DNA of 16,622 nt, taken from positions 1 to 16,622 of the forward strand of contig CAZQQX010000033.1 of assembly GCA_964595565.1 (NCBI GenBank), read 5' to 3'. The notes beneath the pieces are model-generated. The model searched no databases and was not told where the DNA came from. It worked only from the letters and a program-made list of their open reading frames with translations. The position numbers and the translations under genes are program-made. This DNA comes from JAQVEM01 sp964595565 (GTDB taxonomy: Bacteria; Actinomycetota; Humimicrobiia; Humimicrobiales; Humimicrobiaceae). This document shows, one piece after another, positions 1-10,400 of this stretch (the first letter of the stretch is position 1; each line of letters opens with the position of its first letter).

Positions 1-27
1 TGTTCTTTCAAATTTTTGTTTAGCCAT
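1..27 (-). CDS. tuf: Elongation factor Tu, N-terminal fragment (cut by window edge)
   Basis: Only the first nine codons are inside the window, and they read MAKQKFERT, the near-universal beginning of bacterial EF-Tu. EF-Tu is the GTPase that carries aminoacyl-tRNA to the ribosomal A site. The ATG at 27-25 is preceded by an AAAGGA Shine-Dalgarno element about 7 bases upstream (near 34-39). It lies 46 bases downstream of fusA on the same strand, which is the standard place for tuf at the end of the str operon. The GTPase motifs lie outside the window, so the call rests on the N-terminus plus context. Confidence 0.93.
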
Positions 28-73
28 AATATATCCTTTCTCTGTTTAAAAAGTTGATTTTCATAATTTTAAT

Positions 74-2164
74 TTAAACCGCGATCTTGCTTCCCCTAAA
101 TCTTTCAATAACTTTGTCCGCAATTCTGCCCGGCGCGGGCTCATATTTTTTAAACTGCATCGTGAAAGTAGCACGACCCTGTGTTTTCGACCTTAAATCC
201 GTTGCATACCCGCACATTTCAGCAAGCGGCACATCTGCTTTTATCACTCTATTTTTATTTCTTAATGTTACCGACAGTATTTTTCCTCTTCTTGAATTAA
301 GATCGCTTATAACCTCGCCCATATACTCATCCGGAGCAACAACTTCAACATCCATTATCGGTTCCAGTAAGATAGGGAGACATTTTTTCATGGCTTCCCT
401 GAAAGCCTTTGAACCCGCTATCCTGAAAGCCATTTCTGATGAGTCAACTTCATGATAGGAACCGTCCAGAAGGATTGCTTTAACATCAATAACAGGATAT
501 CCGGCTATCTCACCACTCTGCATGGCATCTTCTATTCCCATTTTAACCGGTTTTATATAATCCTTTGGTATAATCCCGCCTTTTGTTTTATCTTCAAACT
601 CAAATCCCCTGCCGTATTCATTTGGCTCAAAACGGATTATTACATGACCATACTGGCCTCTTCCGCCACTCTGCCTTATATATTTACCTTCCACCTGTGC
701 ACCTGTGGTAATAGTTTCCCTGTAAGATACCTGTGTTTTACCCACATTCGCACTTACACCAAATTCACGGAGCAATCTATCAACTATAATTTCCAGATGA
801 AGCTCACCCATACCTGAAATTATCGTCTGTCCTGTTTCGCTATCAATCTCCACTTTAAAAGTCGGGTCTTCTTCCCCCAGTTTGGAAAGTGCATTGGCCA
901 GTTTTTCCTGGTCAGCCTTGGTTTTCGGTTCAATAGCAATTGATAGCACCGGTTCAGGGAAAATAATTGATTCATATTTTATCGGCTTGTGCGAGTCGCA
1001 GATTGTATCACCGGTACTTACATTTTTCAATCCAACCACCGCTACTATATCTCCGCAGTAAGCTTCCTTTATTTCTTCCCTGCTATTTGCATGCATAACC
1101 AGTAATTTACTTATTCTGCTTTTTTTGCTGTTACTGGTATTCAGAACCTGGAATCCACTACTCAAAGTCCCTGAATAAATCCTCACATAACATAATCTTC
1201 CCACAAATGGGTCTGTGGTTATTTTAAATATCAAACCTGAAAAAGGTGCATCGTCGCTTACTTGCCTTTCAATTTTCATTTCGTTTTCAGGGTTTATTCC
1301 CAAAGGTGAAGGAATATCAACAGGTGCCGGCAGGTAATCCAGGACTCCATCAATTAGAGGCTGGACTCCTTTATTCTTAAAAGCAGCCCCGCACAGTACC
1401 GGGACGCCATTAACATCTAACGTTATTTTCCTGATAGCATTTTTTAACTCATCCACACTTATTTCTATATTCTCAACATATTTATTTAAAATATTATCAT
1501 CGTAATTGGAGATATTTTCAATAAGTTCCTGCCTGTATTTTTCAGCAGTGGATTTAAGTTCATCGGGTATATCTTCATACTCAAATTTTATGCCCATTTC
1601 ATCTCTGTATACAACTGCCCTCATATTTATGAGGTCAATTATTCCGGTAAAATCTTCTTCCCTGCCTATCGGAATCTGTACCGGCAGCGGATTTGCTCCA
1701 AGCTTTGTTTTAATCATATCCAGAACATAAAAAAAGTCCGCTCCACTCCGGTCCATCTTATTTACAAAAGCAATCCTGGGAACATTATACTTATCGGCCT
1801 GCCTCCACACAGTCTCAGACTGGGGCTCTACTCCGCCCACTGCACAAAATATAGAAATCATTCCATCAAGCACGCGGAGTGACCTCTCAACCTCTACGGT
1901 AAAATCAACGTGGCCCGGTGTATCAATAATATTTATTTTATGGTCCTTCCAGAAACAAGTTGTTGCAGCAGAGGTAATGGTGATACCTCTTTCCTGCTCC
2001 TGTATCATCCAGTCCATAACCGCTGCACCATCATGAACTTCCCCCATTTTATAGGTTTTACCCGTATAATACAGAATTCGTTCAGTGGTGGTTGTCTTGC
2101 CCGCGTCTATGTGAGCAGTTATACCAATATTTCTTATATTTTTTAATGAAACCTGTCTAACCAT
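74..2164 (-). CDS. fusA: Elongation factor G (translocation GTPase)
   Basis: EF-G drives translocation of tRNA and mRNA on the ribosome and helps recycle ribosomes. The 696-residue length is normal for the family. The GTP-binding motifs are intact: AHIDAGKTT at residues 17-25, the RGITI switch I segment near 59-63, DTPGH at 81-85 and NKMD at 135-138; domains II to V follow with typical sequence and the end is KIAV. The reading frame can be opened two codons earlier at a TTG (2170), but the GGGTGA Shine-Dalgarno (2171-2176) would then abut the start. The ATG at 2164 leaves a six-base spacer, so I choose it. It is third in rpsL-rpsG-fusA-tuf, 19 bases after rpsG. No missing key residue was seen. 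Confidence 0.98.
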   Translation of the reverse strand: MVRQVSLKNIRNIGITAHIDAGKTTTTERILYYTGKTYKMGEVHDGAAVMDWMIQEQERGITITSAATTCFWKDHKINIIDTPGHVDFTVEVERSLRVLDGMISIFCAVGGVEPQSETVWRQADKYNVPRIAFVNKMDRSGADFFYVLDMIKTKLGANPLPVQIPIGREEDFTGIIDLINMRAVVYRDEMGIKFEYEDIPDELKSTAEKYRQELIENISNYDDNILNKYVENIEISVDELKNAIRKITLDVNGVPVLCGAAFKNKGVQPLIDGVLDYLPAPVDIPSPLGINPENEMKIERQVSDDAPFSGLIFKITTDPFVGRLCYVRIYSGTLSSGFQVLNTSNSKKSRISKLLVMHANSREEIKEAYCGDIVAVVGLKNVSTGDTICDSHKPIKYESIIFPEPVLSIAIEPKTKADQEKLANALSKLGEEDPTFKVEIDSETGQTIISGMGELHLEIIVDRLLREFGVSANVGKTQVSYRETITTGAQVEGKYIRQSGGRGQYGHVIIRFEPNEYGRGFEFEDKTKGGIIPKDYIKPVKMGIEDAMQSGEIAGYPVIDVKAILLDGSYHEVDSSEMAFRIAGSKAFREAMKKCLPILLEPIMDVEVVAPDEYMGEVISDLNSRRGKILSVTLRNKNRVIKADVPLAEMCGYATDLRSKTQGRATFTMQFKKYEPAPGRIADKVIERFRGSKIAV

Positions 2165-2183
2165 ATTCAATCACCCGCATCCA

Positions 2184-2654
2184 CTACCATCTATAGTGTG
2201 CAAATGCTCTATTGGCCTCCGCCATTTTATGTAAATCTTCCTTCTTCTTAATACTGTTGCCTGTATTACTTGCAGCATCAAGGATTTCCGCAGCCAATCT
2301 ATCTGCCATAGCCTTTTCTTTCCTTTTACTTGCAAAATCTACTATCCACCTTATGGCCAGCGTATTTGCCCTTTCGGCTGATACCTCAACAGGCACCTGA
2401 TAGGTAGCTCCTCCTACCCTTCTTGGTTTTACTTCCAGTACAGGCTTTACATTGTCAAGGCATTTTTCAAGTATTTCTAACGGGTCCTCTTTAGTTTTTT
2501 CTTTCAGAATCTCGAGACTTCTGTATACTATACCCTCGGTAACGCTTTTCTTACCATCTAACAAAACTTTATTTATCAACTGAGAAATAACCCTGCTTTT
2601 ATACACAGGATCCAGTTTAATTTTTCTTTTTTGGGGTCTTCCCTTCCTTGGCAT
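2184..2654 (-). CDS. rpsG: 30S ribosomal protein S7
   Basis: S7 binds the 3' major domain of 16S rRNA, starts assembly of the 30S head and contacts tRNA in the E site. The 156-residue protein begins MPRKGRPQKR, has the conserved RRVGGATYQVPVEV segment near residues 78-91 and ends in the characteristic FAHYRW. This is the normal length. The ATG is preceded by a strong AAGGAG Shine-Dalgarno with a seven-base spacer. It lies 18 bases after rpsL and 19 before fusA, so the three are surely co-transcribed. In E. coli S7 represses its own operon by binding the rpsL-rpsG junction; the junction here is too short to hold that long E. coli element, so such control is not supported. Confidence 0.98.
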   Translation of the reverse strand: MPRKGRPQKRKIKLDPVYKSRVISQLINKVLLDGKKSVTEGIVYRSLEILKEKTKEDPLEILEKCLDNVKPVLEVKPRRVGGATYQVPVEVSAERANTLAIRWIVDFASKRKEKAMADRLAAEILDAASNTGNSIKKKEDLHKMAEANRAFAHYRW

Positions 2655-2672
2655 ATAACGACTCCTTGTAAA

Positions 2673-3044
2673 TTACTTTGGTTTCTTCGCTCCATATCTG
2701 GAACGAGAAGACTTTCTGTCTTCAACTCCTGCAGTATCCAGTGTCCCTCTTATAATCTTGTACCTTACACCCGGTAGGTCCTTCACTCTTCCACCTCTAA
2801 CCAGTACTATGGAATGCTCCTGTAAATTATGACCGATTCCCGGAATGTATGCTGTAACTTCTGCCCCGTTTGTAAGCCTTACCCTTGCTACTTTACGCAA
2901 CGCAGAATTAGGCTTCTTTGGAGTAGTAGTGTACACTCTTATGCATACGCCTCTTCTCAAAGGATTCTCCTGCAGTGCGGGAGTTTTCCTCTTCTTTTTT
3001 ATGCTCTTTCTTCCTTTTCTAACCAGTTGACTTATAGTAGGCAT
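2673..3044 (-). CDS. rpsL: 30S ribosomal protein S12
   Basis: S12 sits in the decoding centre of the 30S subunit and controls accuracy. The 123-residue protein has the invariant loop TTTPKKPNSALRK (about residues 39-51) and RVKDLPGVRY (86-95), with lysines at 43 and 88, the positions matching E. coli K42 and K87. Both are the wild-type residues, so the sequence looks streptomycin-sensitive at these sites. It begins MPTISQLVRKGR, as usual. It is the first gene of the str unit, with its own strong promoter in the 158-base gap after rpoC and an AAGG ribosome-binding element five bases before the ATG. No L7Ae-like gene precedes it, in contrast with many Firmicutes. Confidence 0.98.
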   Translation of the reverse strand: MPTISQLVRKGRKSIKKKRKTPALQENPLRRGVCIRVYTTTPKKPNSALRKVARVRLTNGAEVTAYIPGIGHNLQEHSIVLVRGGRVKDLPGVRYKIIRGTLDTAGVEDRKSSRSRYGAKKPK

Positions 3045-3132
3045 AAATACCTTATCCTCTATCTCAATTTAATAATATATTTGACCTCACAAAATGATTA
3101 ATTTCACACCTTTTTTGAAGACACGAGAAAAG

Positions 3133-3161
3133 AGATTATCATCTAAAAATTAAAATGTCAA
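3133..3161 (-). promoter_or_regulatory. Strong sigma70/sigmaA-type promoter for rpsL-rpsG-fusA-tuf
   Basis: On the minus strand the -35 box is a perfect TTGACA (3161-3156), followed by exactly 17 bases and a TAATCT -10 box (3138-3133) preceded by TGA, which is an extended -10 (TGn). Transcription would start near 3126, leaving an 80-base 5' leader before rpsL. No intrinsic terminator was seen after rpoC, so read-through from rpoBC probably adds to this promoter. Confidence 0.8.
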
Positions 3162-3202
3162 CATAAAAAAATGGCTGATTTAAAGTATTTTCCTCCCATA
3201 TT

Positions 3203-6200
3203 TTAAATATTAATTTCTATTTCCTTTGTATCTTCATCCTCTGACTCCTGAAGGATTTCAATTTCTTCTTTATCACTCTCTTTATAACCGGGATAATCCA
3301 GTTCATAGTCCCTGAAAGTCCCCATACCGGTCCCTGCAGGTATTGCTTTACCCAGTATTACATTTTCTTTTAACCCGCTCAGATTATCTGTTTTGTTTTC
3401 CAGAGCTGCATCTGTTAAAACTCTTGTTGTTTCCTGGAAAGATGCAGCTGAAAGAAAACTATCGGTTACCAGCGAAGCTTTGGTTATGCCCATTAAATTC
3501 TGTACGGCAGTAGCCGGCTTTTTCATATTGGAAATTAATTTATTATTCTCTTTATCATATACAAGCCTGTCCACCAGCTGGCCCGGGAGGAAACCACTAT
3601 CTCCGGGATCAGCTATAGTAACCTTCTTCAGCATTTGCTTTACTATTACTTCAATGTGCTTATCATTGATATCCACGCCCTGTGCTTTGTATACGTTCTG
3701 CACTTCTTTCACCAGATATTGCTCGCATTCCTTTATCCCATTAATCCTTAAAATATCGTGCGGGTTTTTTGGCCCCTCTGTTAGCTGGCTTCCGGCATTG
3801 ATCATATCACTACTCTCTACAGTTAACTTCGCTCTTGTTGGAATCTGATATACCTTTTCCTGTTTTCCGTCCCTGCTTTTTATGGTTAGCATTCTGAATC
3901 TTGAATCTATATCCTCAATTTCAACTTTCCCCGATATCTCTGCTATAAATGAATGCTCTTTAGGCCTTCTTGCTTCAAACAGCTCTACCACCCTGGGCAG
4001 ACCACTGGTAATATCTATACCTTCAAAAGTTTTTTCATGTTTGTGTACATGAGTTTTTCTTTTTGCAGTTAAAATCAATTTTGCAAAAACTTCCCCTGCA
4101 TCAACATTTACCTTTCTATTTATCTGCAGTATTTCACCCTTTGGTATAATTACATCAACAATATCCCCTCTTTCCATCTGTATCTGGAATATCAGCTTAT
4201 GAGGAATTTTTTCTATACTAATTTCAATAACATCTTCAGTATCCTCTTTAGTAAAATCTGCCTTCTTTAAATTAAGTTCTGATAACAATTCTTTTCTAAA
4301 TATAAGCTTGCCGTTAACAGGTGACTTTATTGATCTCTGAATAACGGTACTTGCCACGCCGCCTGTATGGAACGTACGCATTGTCAATTGTGTACCCGGT
4401 TCACCGATAGACTGTGCCGCTATTATCCCTACTGCTTCACCAATTTCAACCATCTTCCCGGTAGCAAGGTCCCTTCCATAGCACTTCTGGCAGACTCCAG
4501 ATTCTGCCTTGCAGGCCAATACCGAACGAACTTCAACGCTTTCAATATTGGCGTGTATAAATTTCTGCAAATGCTTTTCAGTAATTTCTTCTCCACTTTT
4601 TATTATATTCTTCTTAGTATTGGGATTATTAACATCTTTAAGACAGGTCCTGCCTATTAAATTAGTATTGGGTTCTCCTTCAAGTGTCAATACGTACAGG
4701 CTTATACCATCCTCGGTCCCGCAGTCATTAACTCTCACCATGGTATCCTGGGCAACATCAACCAGCCTCCTGGTTAGATACCCCGAGTCTGCAGTTCGGA
4801 GCGCAGTATCCGCAAGACCCTGTCTTGCACCATGCGTGGAGATAAAATATTCAAGTACCGTAAGGCCCTCTCTAAAATTGGACTTTATAGGACTATCTAT
4901 AATATCACCCCTCGCGTTCGCTACCAGACCACGCATACCGGCCAATTGTCTCAGCTGTTTAATATTTCCTCTCGCACCTGAGGTAGCCATCATGTAAACA
5001 GGATTAAACCTGTCAAAATTTTTCTCCATAGCATTTGCTACATTTTCATTTGCCTGGGACCAGGTCTGTATTAATCTCTGATGCCTCTCAAATTCTGTTA
5101 TAAGCCCCTGCTTATAATATTCCTCAATCTTTTCTATTTTATTTTCTATTTTAGCTAAAATCTTTTCCTTTTCAGGGGGTATATCTATATCATCTATACC
5201 TATAGTCAGACCGGAACGCGTAGAATACTTAAACCCTATCTGTTTAATAGCATCCAGCATTTCTGTCACCACGCTCTGTGGAAATCTATTTATGCACTCG
5301 GCTATAATTGCTATAAGCTCCTTCTTTGATACTTCCTTATTTACAAACTTATAATCATCGGGCAGTGCCTGGTTGAATATTATTCTTCCTGTTGCTGTTT
5401 TAATTATCCTGTCTTCAATTCGCACTTTAACCGGCGTATGCAGAGATATAAAACCATAATCATAATCCAGGATAGCTTCCTGCTGGCTATTATAGAACCT
5501 TTCCTTGCCGCTTGATTTTTCCAGTTCAGAGGTCAGGTAATATATACCCAGAACCATGTCCTGGGAGGGGACCACAACCGGTTCCCCGCTGGCCGGTGAT
5601 AATATATTATTCACAGATAGCATTAAAACCAGAGCCTCGGCCTTGGCCTCATTTGATAGGGGTACATGAACGGCCATCTGGTCACCATCAAAATCAGCAT
5701 TAAAAGGCGGGCAGACCATCGGGTGTACCTGTATGGCCTTACCTTCTACCAGCACAGGCATAAAGGCCTGTATCCCCAGACGGTGAAGTGTTGGAGCACG
5801 GTTAAGTAAAACAGGGTGATTTTTAATTACCTCTTCCAGTATATCCCAGACCTCATTACTTTCCTTTTCTACCATAGTCTTGGCACTCTTGATATTCTGG
5901 GCAAATCCTTCATCAACCAATTTTTTCATAACAAAAGGCTTAAACAGCTCCAGGGCTATTTTCTTGGGTAGCCCGCATTGCTCCAGCCTGAGATTCGGGT
6001 TAACTACAATAACAGACCTTCCGGAATAATCCACTCTTTTACCAAGGAGATTCTGTCTGAACCTCCCCTGCTTCCCTTTCAACATATCACTTAAAGATTT
6101 AAGAGGCCTGTTTCCCGCTCCTACTACAACTCTACCTCTCCTTCCGTTATCAAACAATGCGTCAACTGCTTCCTGCAACATTCTTTTTTCATTATTTATA

Positions 6201-7417
6201 ATAATCTCAGGAGCATCCAGTTCCAGTAATTTTTTAAGCCTGTTATTTCTGTTCAAAACTCTCCTGTAGAGGTCATTTAAATCCGAGGTAGCAAACCTTC
6301 CGCCATCTAACTGGACCATTGGTCTTAAATCAGGTGGTATTACCGGGAGTACATCAAGAATCATATATTCGGGCTTGTTCTCTGAATCTATAAAAGAGGA
6401 CAGTATTTTTAATCTCTTTATGCTTCTGCTTTTTTTCTGTCCCTTTGATTTTTTAATAGTTTCTTTTAGCTCTTCTACTTCTTTGCTGCAGTCAATATTC
6501 CTGAGTAATTCTTTTACGGCTTCCGCTCCCATTCCTCCTTTAAAATACTGGCCATAAATTTCCTTCATCTTTTTAAATAAAGCTTCATCAGAAACCAGCA
6601 TTTTCTCTTCCAGATTAAAGAAAAAGGTACTTGCTCTCCTTATAAGGTCTACCTCTTCCTGATATATTTCTTTTTCTTCTTCCAGAAGCATCTCTGTTTC
6701 TTTTACAACCTTTGCTCTTTTTTCTTCAATGTCTGTTTCTCCGGTGGCTCCCTCTCTGGCTGAATTATTGTTATCATCAGCACTAACATTTACCCCGTCT
6801 TCATCCCGGTCTTCTTTCCCGGATTCCACCAGATCGCTTCCATCAATATCTTCATTATTTTCAAGCATAAAATTATCTTTGTTTAATTGTATTTCATCCA
6901 TCCTGCTCTCGTGCATCTCTTTAGCTTTATCCAGCGCTTTTTGATAAAGCCCTTTAATTTCTTCTTCCTCATCAGTTATTTTCTCTCTATTTATACCTGT
7001 TATGATATAGGAATCAAAATAAAGAACTTTCTCCAGGTCTTTTGGGCTTATATCAAGGACATATCCCATCCTGCTGGGGACGCCTTTGAAGAACCAGATA
7101 TGTGAAACAGGAGACGCAAGCTCAATATGACCCATTCTCTCTCTTCTTACGCTTGCCCTTGTCACTTCAACACCACATCTCTCACAAATGATACCCTTGA
7201 ATCTCACTCTTTTATATTTACCACAATAACATTCCCAGTCTTTTGTAGGACCAAAGATTCTCTCACAGAACAGCCCATCCCTTTCAGGTTTTAGAGTCCT
7301 GTAATTTATAGTCTCAGGTTTTTTCACTTCACCGTGAGACCATGCCCTGATCTTTTCTTGCGAAGCAAGTCCAATTTTTATGGCATCGAAATTATTTACA
7401 TCTATATTTACTACCAT
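3203..7417 (-). CDS. rpoC: DNA-directed RNA polymerase subunit beta'
   Basis: Beta' forms the clamp and half of the active site of RNA polymerase. The 1404-residue protein has the first zinc site (C63, C65, C78, C81), the catalytic NADFDGDQ at 573-580 with three Mg-binding aspartates, the bridge helix at about 851-891, the second zinc site (C899, C969, C976, C979) and the trigger loop around 1000-1020 and 1135-1145. The trigger loop is split by an insertion of about 110 residues (about 1022-1132), as in many Gram-negative-type enzymes; FEARRPKE follows. A second long insertion between about 141 and 294 in the clamp is coiled-coil-like and includes a very acidic, Asn/Asp-rich stretch at 182-235. 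The ATG is preceded by GGAGGT. It lies 65 bases after rpoB. Confidence 0.98.
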   Translation of the reverse strand: MVVNIDVNNFDAIKIGLASQEKIRAWSHGEVKKPETINYRTLKPERDGLFCERIFGPTKDWECYCGKYKRVRFKGIICERCGVEVTRASVRRERMGHIELASPVSHIWFFKGVPSRMGYVLDISPKDLEKVLYFDSYIITGINREKITDEEEEIKGLYQKALDKAKEMHESRMDEIQLNKDNFMLENNEDIDGSDLVESGKEDRDEDGVNVSADDNNNSAREGATGETDIEEKRAKVVKETEMLLEEEKEIYQEEVDLIRRASTFFFNLEEKMLVSDEALFKKMKEIYGQYFKGGMGAEAVKELLRNIDCSKEVEELKETIKKSKGQKKSRSIKRLKILSSFIDSENKPEYMILDVLPVIPPDLRPMVQLDGGRFATSDLNDLYRRVLNRNNRLKKLLELDAPEIIINNEKRMLQEAVDALFDNGRRGRVVVGAGNRPLKSLSDMLKGKQGRFRQNLLGKRVDYSGRSVIVVNPNLRLEQCGLPKKIALELFKPFVMKKLVDEGFAQNIKSAKTMVEKESNEVWDILEEVIKNHPVLLNRAPTLHRLGIQAFMPVLVEGKAIQVHPMVCPPFNADFDGDQMAVHVPLSNEAKAEALVLMLSVNNILSPASGEPVVVPSQDMVLGIYYLTSELEKSSGKERFYNSQQEAILDYDYGFISLHTPVKVRIEDRIIKTATGRIIFNQALPDDYKFVNKEVSKKELIAIIAECINRFPQSVVTEMLDAIKQIGFKYSTRSGLTIGIDDIDIPPEKEKILAKIENKIEKIEEYYKQGLITEFERHQRLIQTWSQANENVANAMEKNFDRFNPVYMMATSGARGNIKQLRQLAGMRGLVANARGDIIDSPIKSNFREGLTVLEYFISTHGARQGLADTALRTADSGYLTRRLVDVAQDTMVRVNDCGTEDGISLYVLTLEGEPNTNLIGRTCLKDVNNPNTKKNIIKSGEEITEKHLQKFIHANIESVEVRSVLACKAESGVCQKCYGRDLATGKMVEIGEAVGIIAAQSIGEPGTQLTMRTFHTGGVASTVIQRSIKSPVNGKLIFRKELLSELNLKKADFTKEDTEDVIEISIEKIPHKLIFQIQMERGDIVDVIIPKGEILQINRKVNVDAGEVFAKLILTAKRKTHVHKHEKTFEGIDITSGLPRVVELFEARRPKEHSFIAEISGKVEIEDIDSRFRMLTIKSRDGKQEKVYQIPTRAKLTVESSDMINAGSQLTEGPKNPHDILRINGIKECEQYLVKEVQNVYKAQGVDINDKHIEVIVKQMLKKVTIADPGDSGFLPGQLVDRLVYDKENNKLISNMKKPATAVQNLMGITKASLVTDSFLSAASFQETTRVLTDAALENKTDNLSGLKENVILGKAIPAGTGMGTFRDYELDYPGYKESDKEEIEILQESEDEDTKEIEINI

Positions 7418-7482
7418 TTAAAAAATACCTCCAAATCACTTAGACTGAAATCAAATAATATCTATTATTTTTTATAATTATT

Positions 7483-10400
7483 TTATTTCTTAATTTTATC
7501 TTTCTTTTTTGCAGTGGCCACGGATTTTATTTCTTCTTTTTCTTTTTTTTCTCCTTCTTTATCTTTTGTGCTTCTTACTGCCCCGGCTTTTTCGAGCTCT
7601 TCTTTTGTTTCCCCTTTTTCAAAGTCTCTTTCTTTATGCAAATCAATTCCCAGATCTTCCACTGTTTTTAATATCTCATCTTCTTCTTTTGTCATATCCA
7701 CTTCTTTACCTTCCTCAGATAAAACCTCTACGTCAAGACCAAGACTCTGCATCTCTTTTATGAGAACTTTAAAGGATTCAGGTATCCCGGGTTTTTCTAT
7801 GTTCTCACCTTTAACAATTGATTCATAAGTCTTTACCCGCCCTGTTACATCATCCGATTTTATAGTAAGCATTTCCTGCAAAGCATAGGCCGCACCATAG
7901 GCTTCCAGAGCCCACACTTCCATTTCTCCAAATCTCTGACCACCAAACTGTGCTTTACCCCCGAGCGGCTGCTGGGTAACGAGAGAATACGGCCCGGTAG
8001 ACCTCGCATGAATTTTGTCATCAACAAGATGCAACAGTTTCATTACATATATATAGCCAACGGTGATATTATCAGATAACTTATCCCCGCTGCGGCCGTC
8101 AAACAGAGCAGTTTTCCCGTTTGCAGGTAACTTTGCAGATTTTAACAACTTTATTATGTCGGATTCCTTTGCTCCCTCAAAAATAGGAGTCGAAACATGG
8201 ATGAGGCCGTCCTCTGTTGCATTACCTGTTTTGTCATCCCATCCTTTATAAGCAGCCCAGCCAAGATGTGTCTCCAGTACCTGCCCGACATTCATTCGGG
8301 AAGGTACTCCCAGTGGATTGAATATTATATCAATTGGCTCTCCATCTTCTGAATATGGCATATCTTCTTCAGGAAGGATTACAGATATAACTCCCTTATT
8401 CCCGTGCCTTCCGGCAAGTTTATCTCCTATGGAAATCTTTCTTTTTTCTGCAATATACACTCTTACCAGTTCATTAACTCCCGGGGGAAGGTCATGGCCT
8501 TTTTTTCTTGAAAATAGCTGGACATCCAGTACTTTACCGCCTTCTCCGTGAGGCACTTTTAAAGAGCTTTCTCTTACTTCTCTTGCTTTTTCACCAAAAA
8601 TAGCCCGCAGTAATTTTTCTTCTGCTGTAAGTTCGGTCTCACCTTTTGGCGTTATCTTCCCGACCAGTATATCCCCGGGCTTTACTTCTGCTCCAATTCT
8701 TATAATCCCATTCTCATCCAGATCCTTCAGGGCTTCTTCTCCTATACTCGGTATATCCCTGGTTATCTCCTCGGCCCCCAATTTTGTGGTCCTTGCTTCC
8801 ACTTCCTGTTTTGAAATATGGACCGAAGACAGAACATCTTCCTTAACCAGTCTCTCCGAGATAATTATTGCATCCTCGTAGTTATAACCTTCCCATGACA
8901 TAAACGCCACTCTTAAGTTTCTGCCCAGTGCAAGTTCTCCTCCACAGGTTGCTGTTCCATCTGCGATTACCTGACCGGCTTTAACTTTATTGCCTTCCAT
9001 GACAATTGGTTTCTGGTTTATACATGTTCCCTGGTTTGACCTTCTGAATTTATATAAATTATGAATATAATTCTTCTCGCTCCTGTAATTTATTTTTATA
9101 TAATCCGCACAGACTTCTTCAACCACGCCATCATCTCTGGCCAGTATTAAAACTCCGCTATCTTTCGCTACTTTTCCTTCCATTCCTGTACCGACCAGTG
9201 GAGATTCGGGATTAATCAACGGTACAGCCTGGCGCTGCATATTGGATCCCATAAGTGCTCTGTTGGCGTCATTATGCTCAAGGAACGGTATAAGAGATGC
9301 CGCAGCACTGAATATTTGCATTGGTGAAACATCCACATAATCTATCATCCCCGGTTCAACATTGACTATTTCATCCCCCAGACGGGACATAACCTTTTCC
9401 TCCAGAAATTTTCCATCCTTACCGGTCTTTGCAGTTGATTGAGCAATTACATAATTTTCTTCATTATCGGCAGACAGATATTCAATCTTTTCGGTTACCT
9501 TACCGTTTACAACTTTCCTGTAAGGCGTTTCTATAAATCCAAACTCATTTAGCCTGCCATAAGTGGCCAGGGAACCGATAAGCCCGATATTAGGCCCCTC
9601 CGGGGTTTCTATGGGGCACATTCTTCCATAATGGGAAGGATGAACATCTCTCACTTCAAAACCCGCTCTTTCTCTGCTCAATCCACCCGGACCAAGAGCA
9701 CTCAGTCTCCTTTTATGAGTAATTTCTGCCAGAGGATTTGTCTGGTCCAGAAACTGTGAAAGCTGGCCGCTGCCAAAAAATTCCTTCAGGCTGGCCACCA
9801 GTGGCCTTATATTTATTAAAGACTTCGGGGTTATGGCTTCAGCATCCTGGGTAGTCATTCTTTCTTTTATAACTCTTTCCATTCTTGAAAGGCCGATCCT
9901 TACCTGGTTCTGTATAAGTTCCCCGACATTCCTTACTCTTCTATTCCCAAAATGATCGATGTCGTCAACCTCTCCGACACTGCCCATTAACTGGATCAGG
10001 TACTTAACAATTAAAAATATGTCTTTACAATTTAAAATATATTTCTCATCAGGGTCTATACCCATTTTTTTATTAATCTCTTCAATTTTAGCCAGAACTT
10101 TTTTATCAATTTCATCCATTAGCTTCTGGTTCATCTTGTATCTTCCCACTTTTCCAAAATCATATCTTTTTGGATTAAAAAATAAAGAATTTATAAGATT
10201 CCTTGAACTCTCAACAGTTGGAGGCTCGCCCGGTCTCAGCTTCTTATATATTTCAATCAATGCTTCTTCTTCAGTCTCTGTAAAATCCTTTTCCAGGGTG
10301 TTTTTAATGCAATTCTTTTTATCGTATGGACCAAACATGGCAATCAGGTCTTCATTGTTCCCAAAACCCATAGATTTCAGGAAGATGGTAAGTAAAAATT

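Noticed and set aside
2165..2170. TTG start of fusA two codons upstream
   Set aside because: The Shine-Dalgarno would directly touch it; the ATG at 2164 has the right spacing.
7447..7468. A/T palindrome in the rpoB-rpoC gap
   Set aside because: Pure A/T arms with almost no loop in an A/T-rich spacer; too weak for a terminator and expected by composition.
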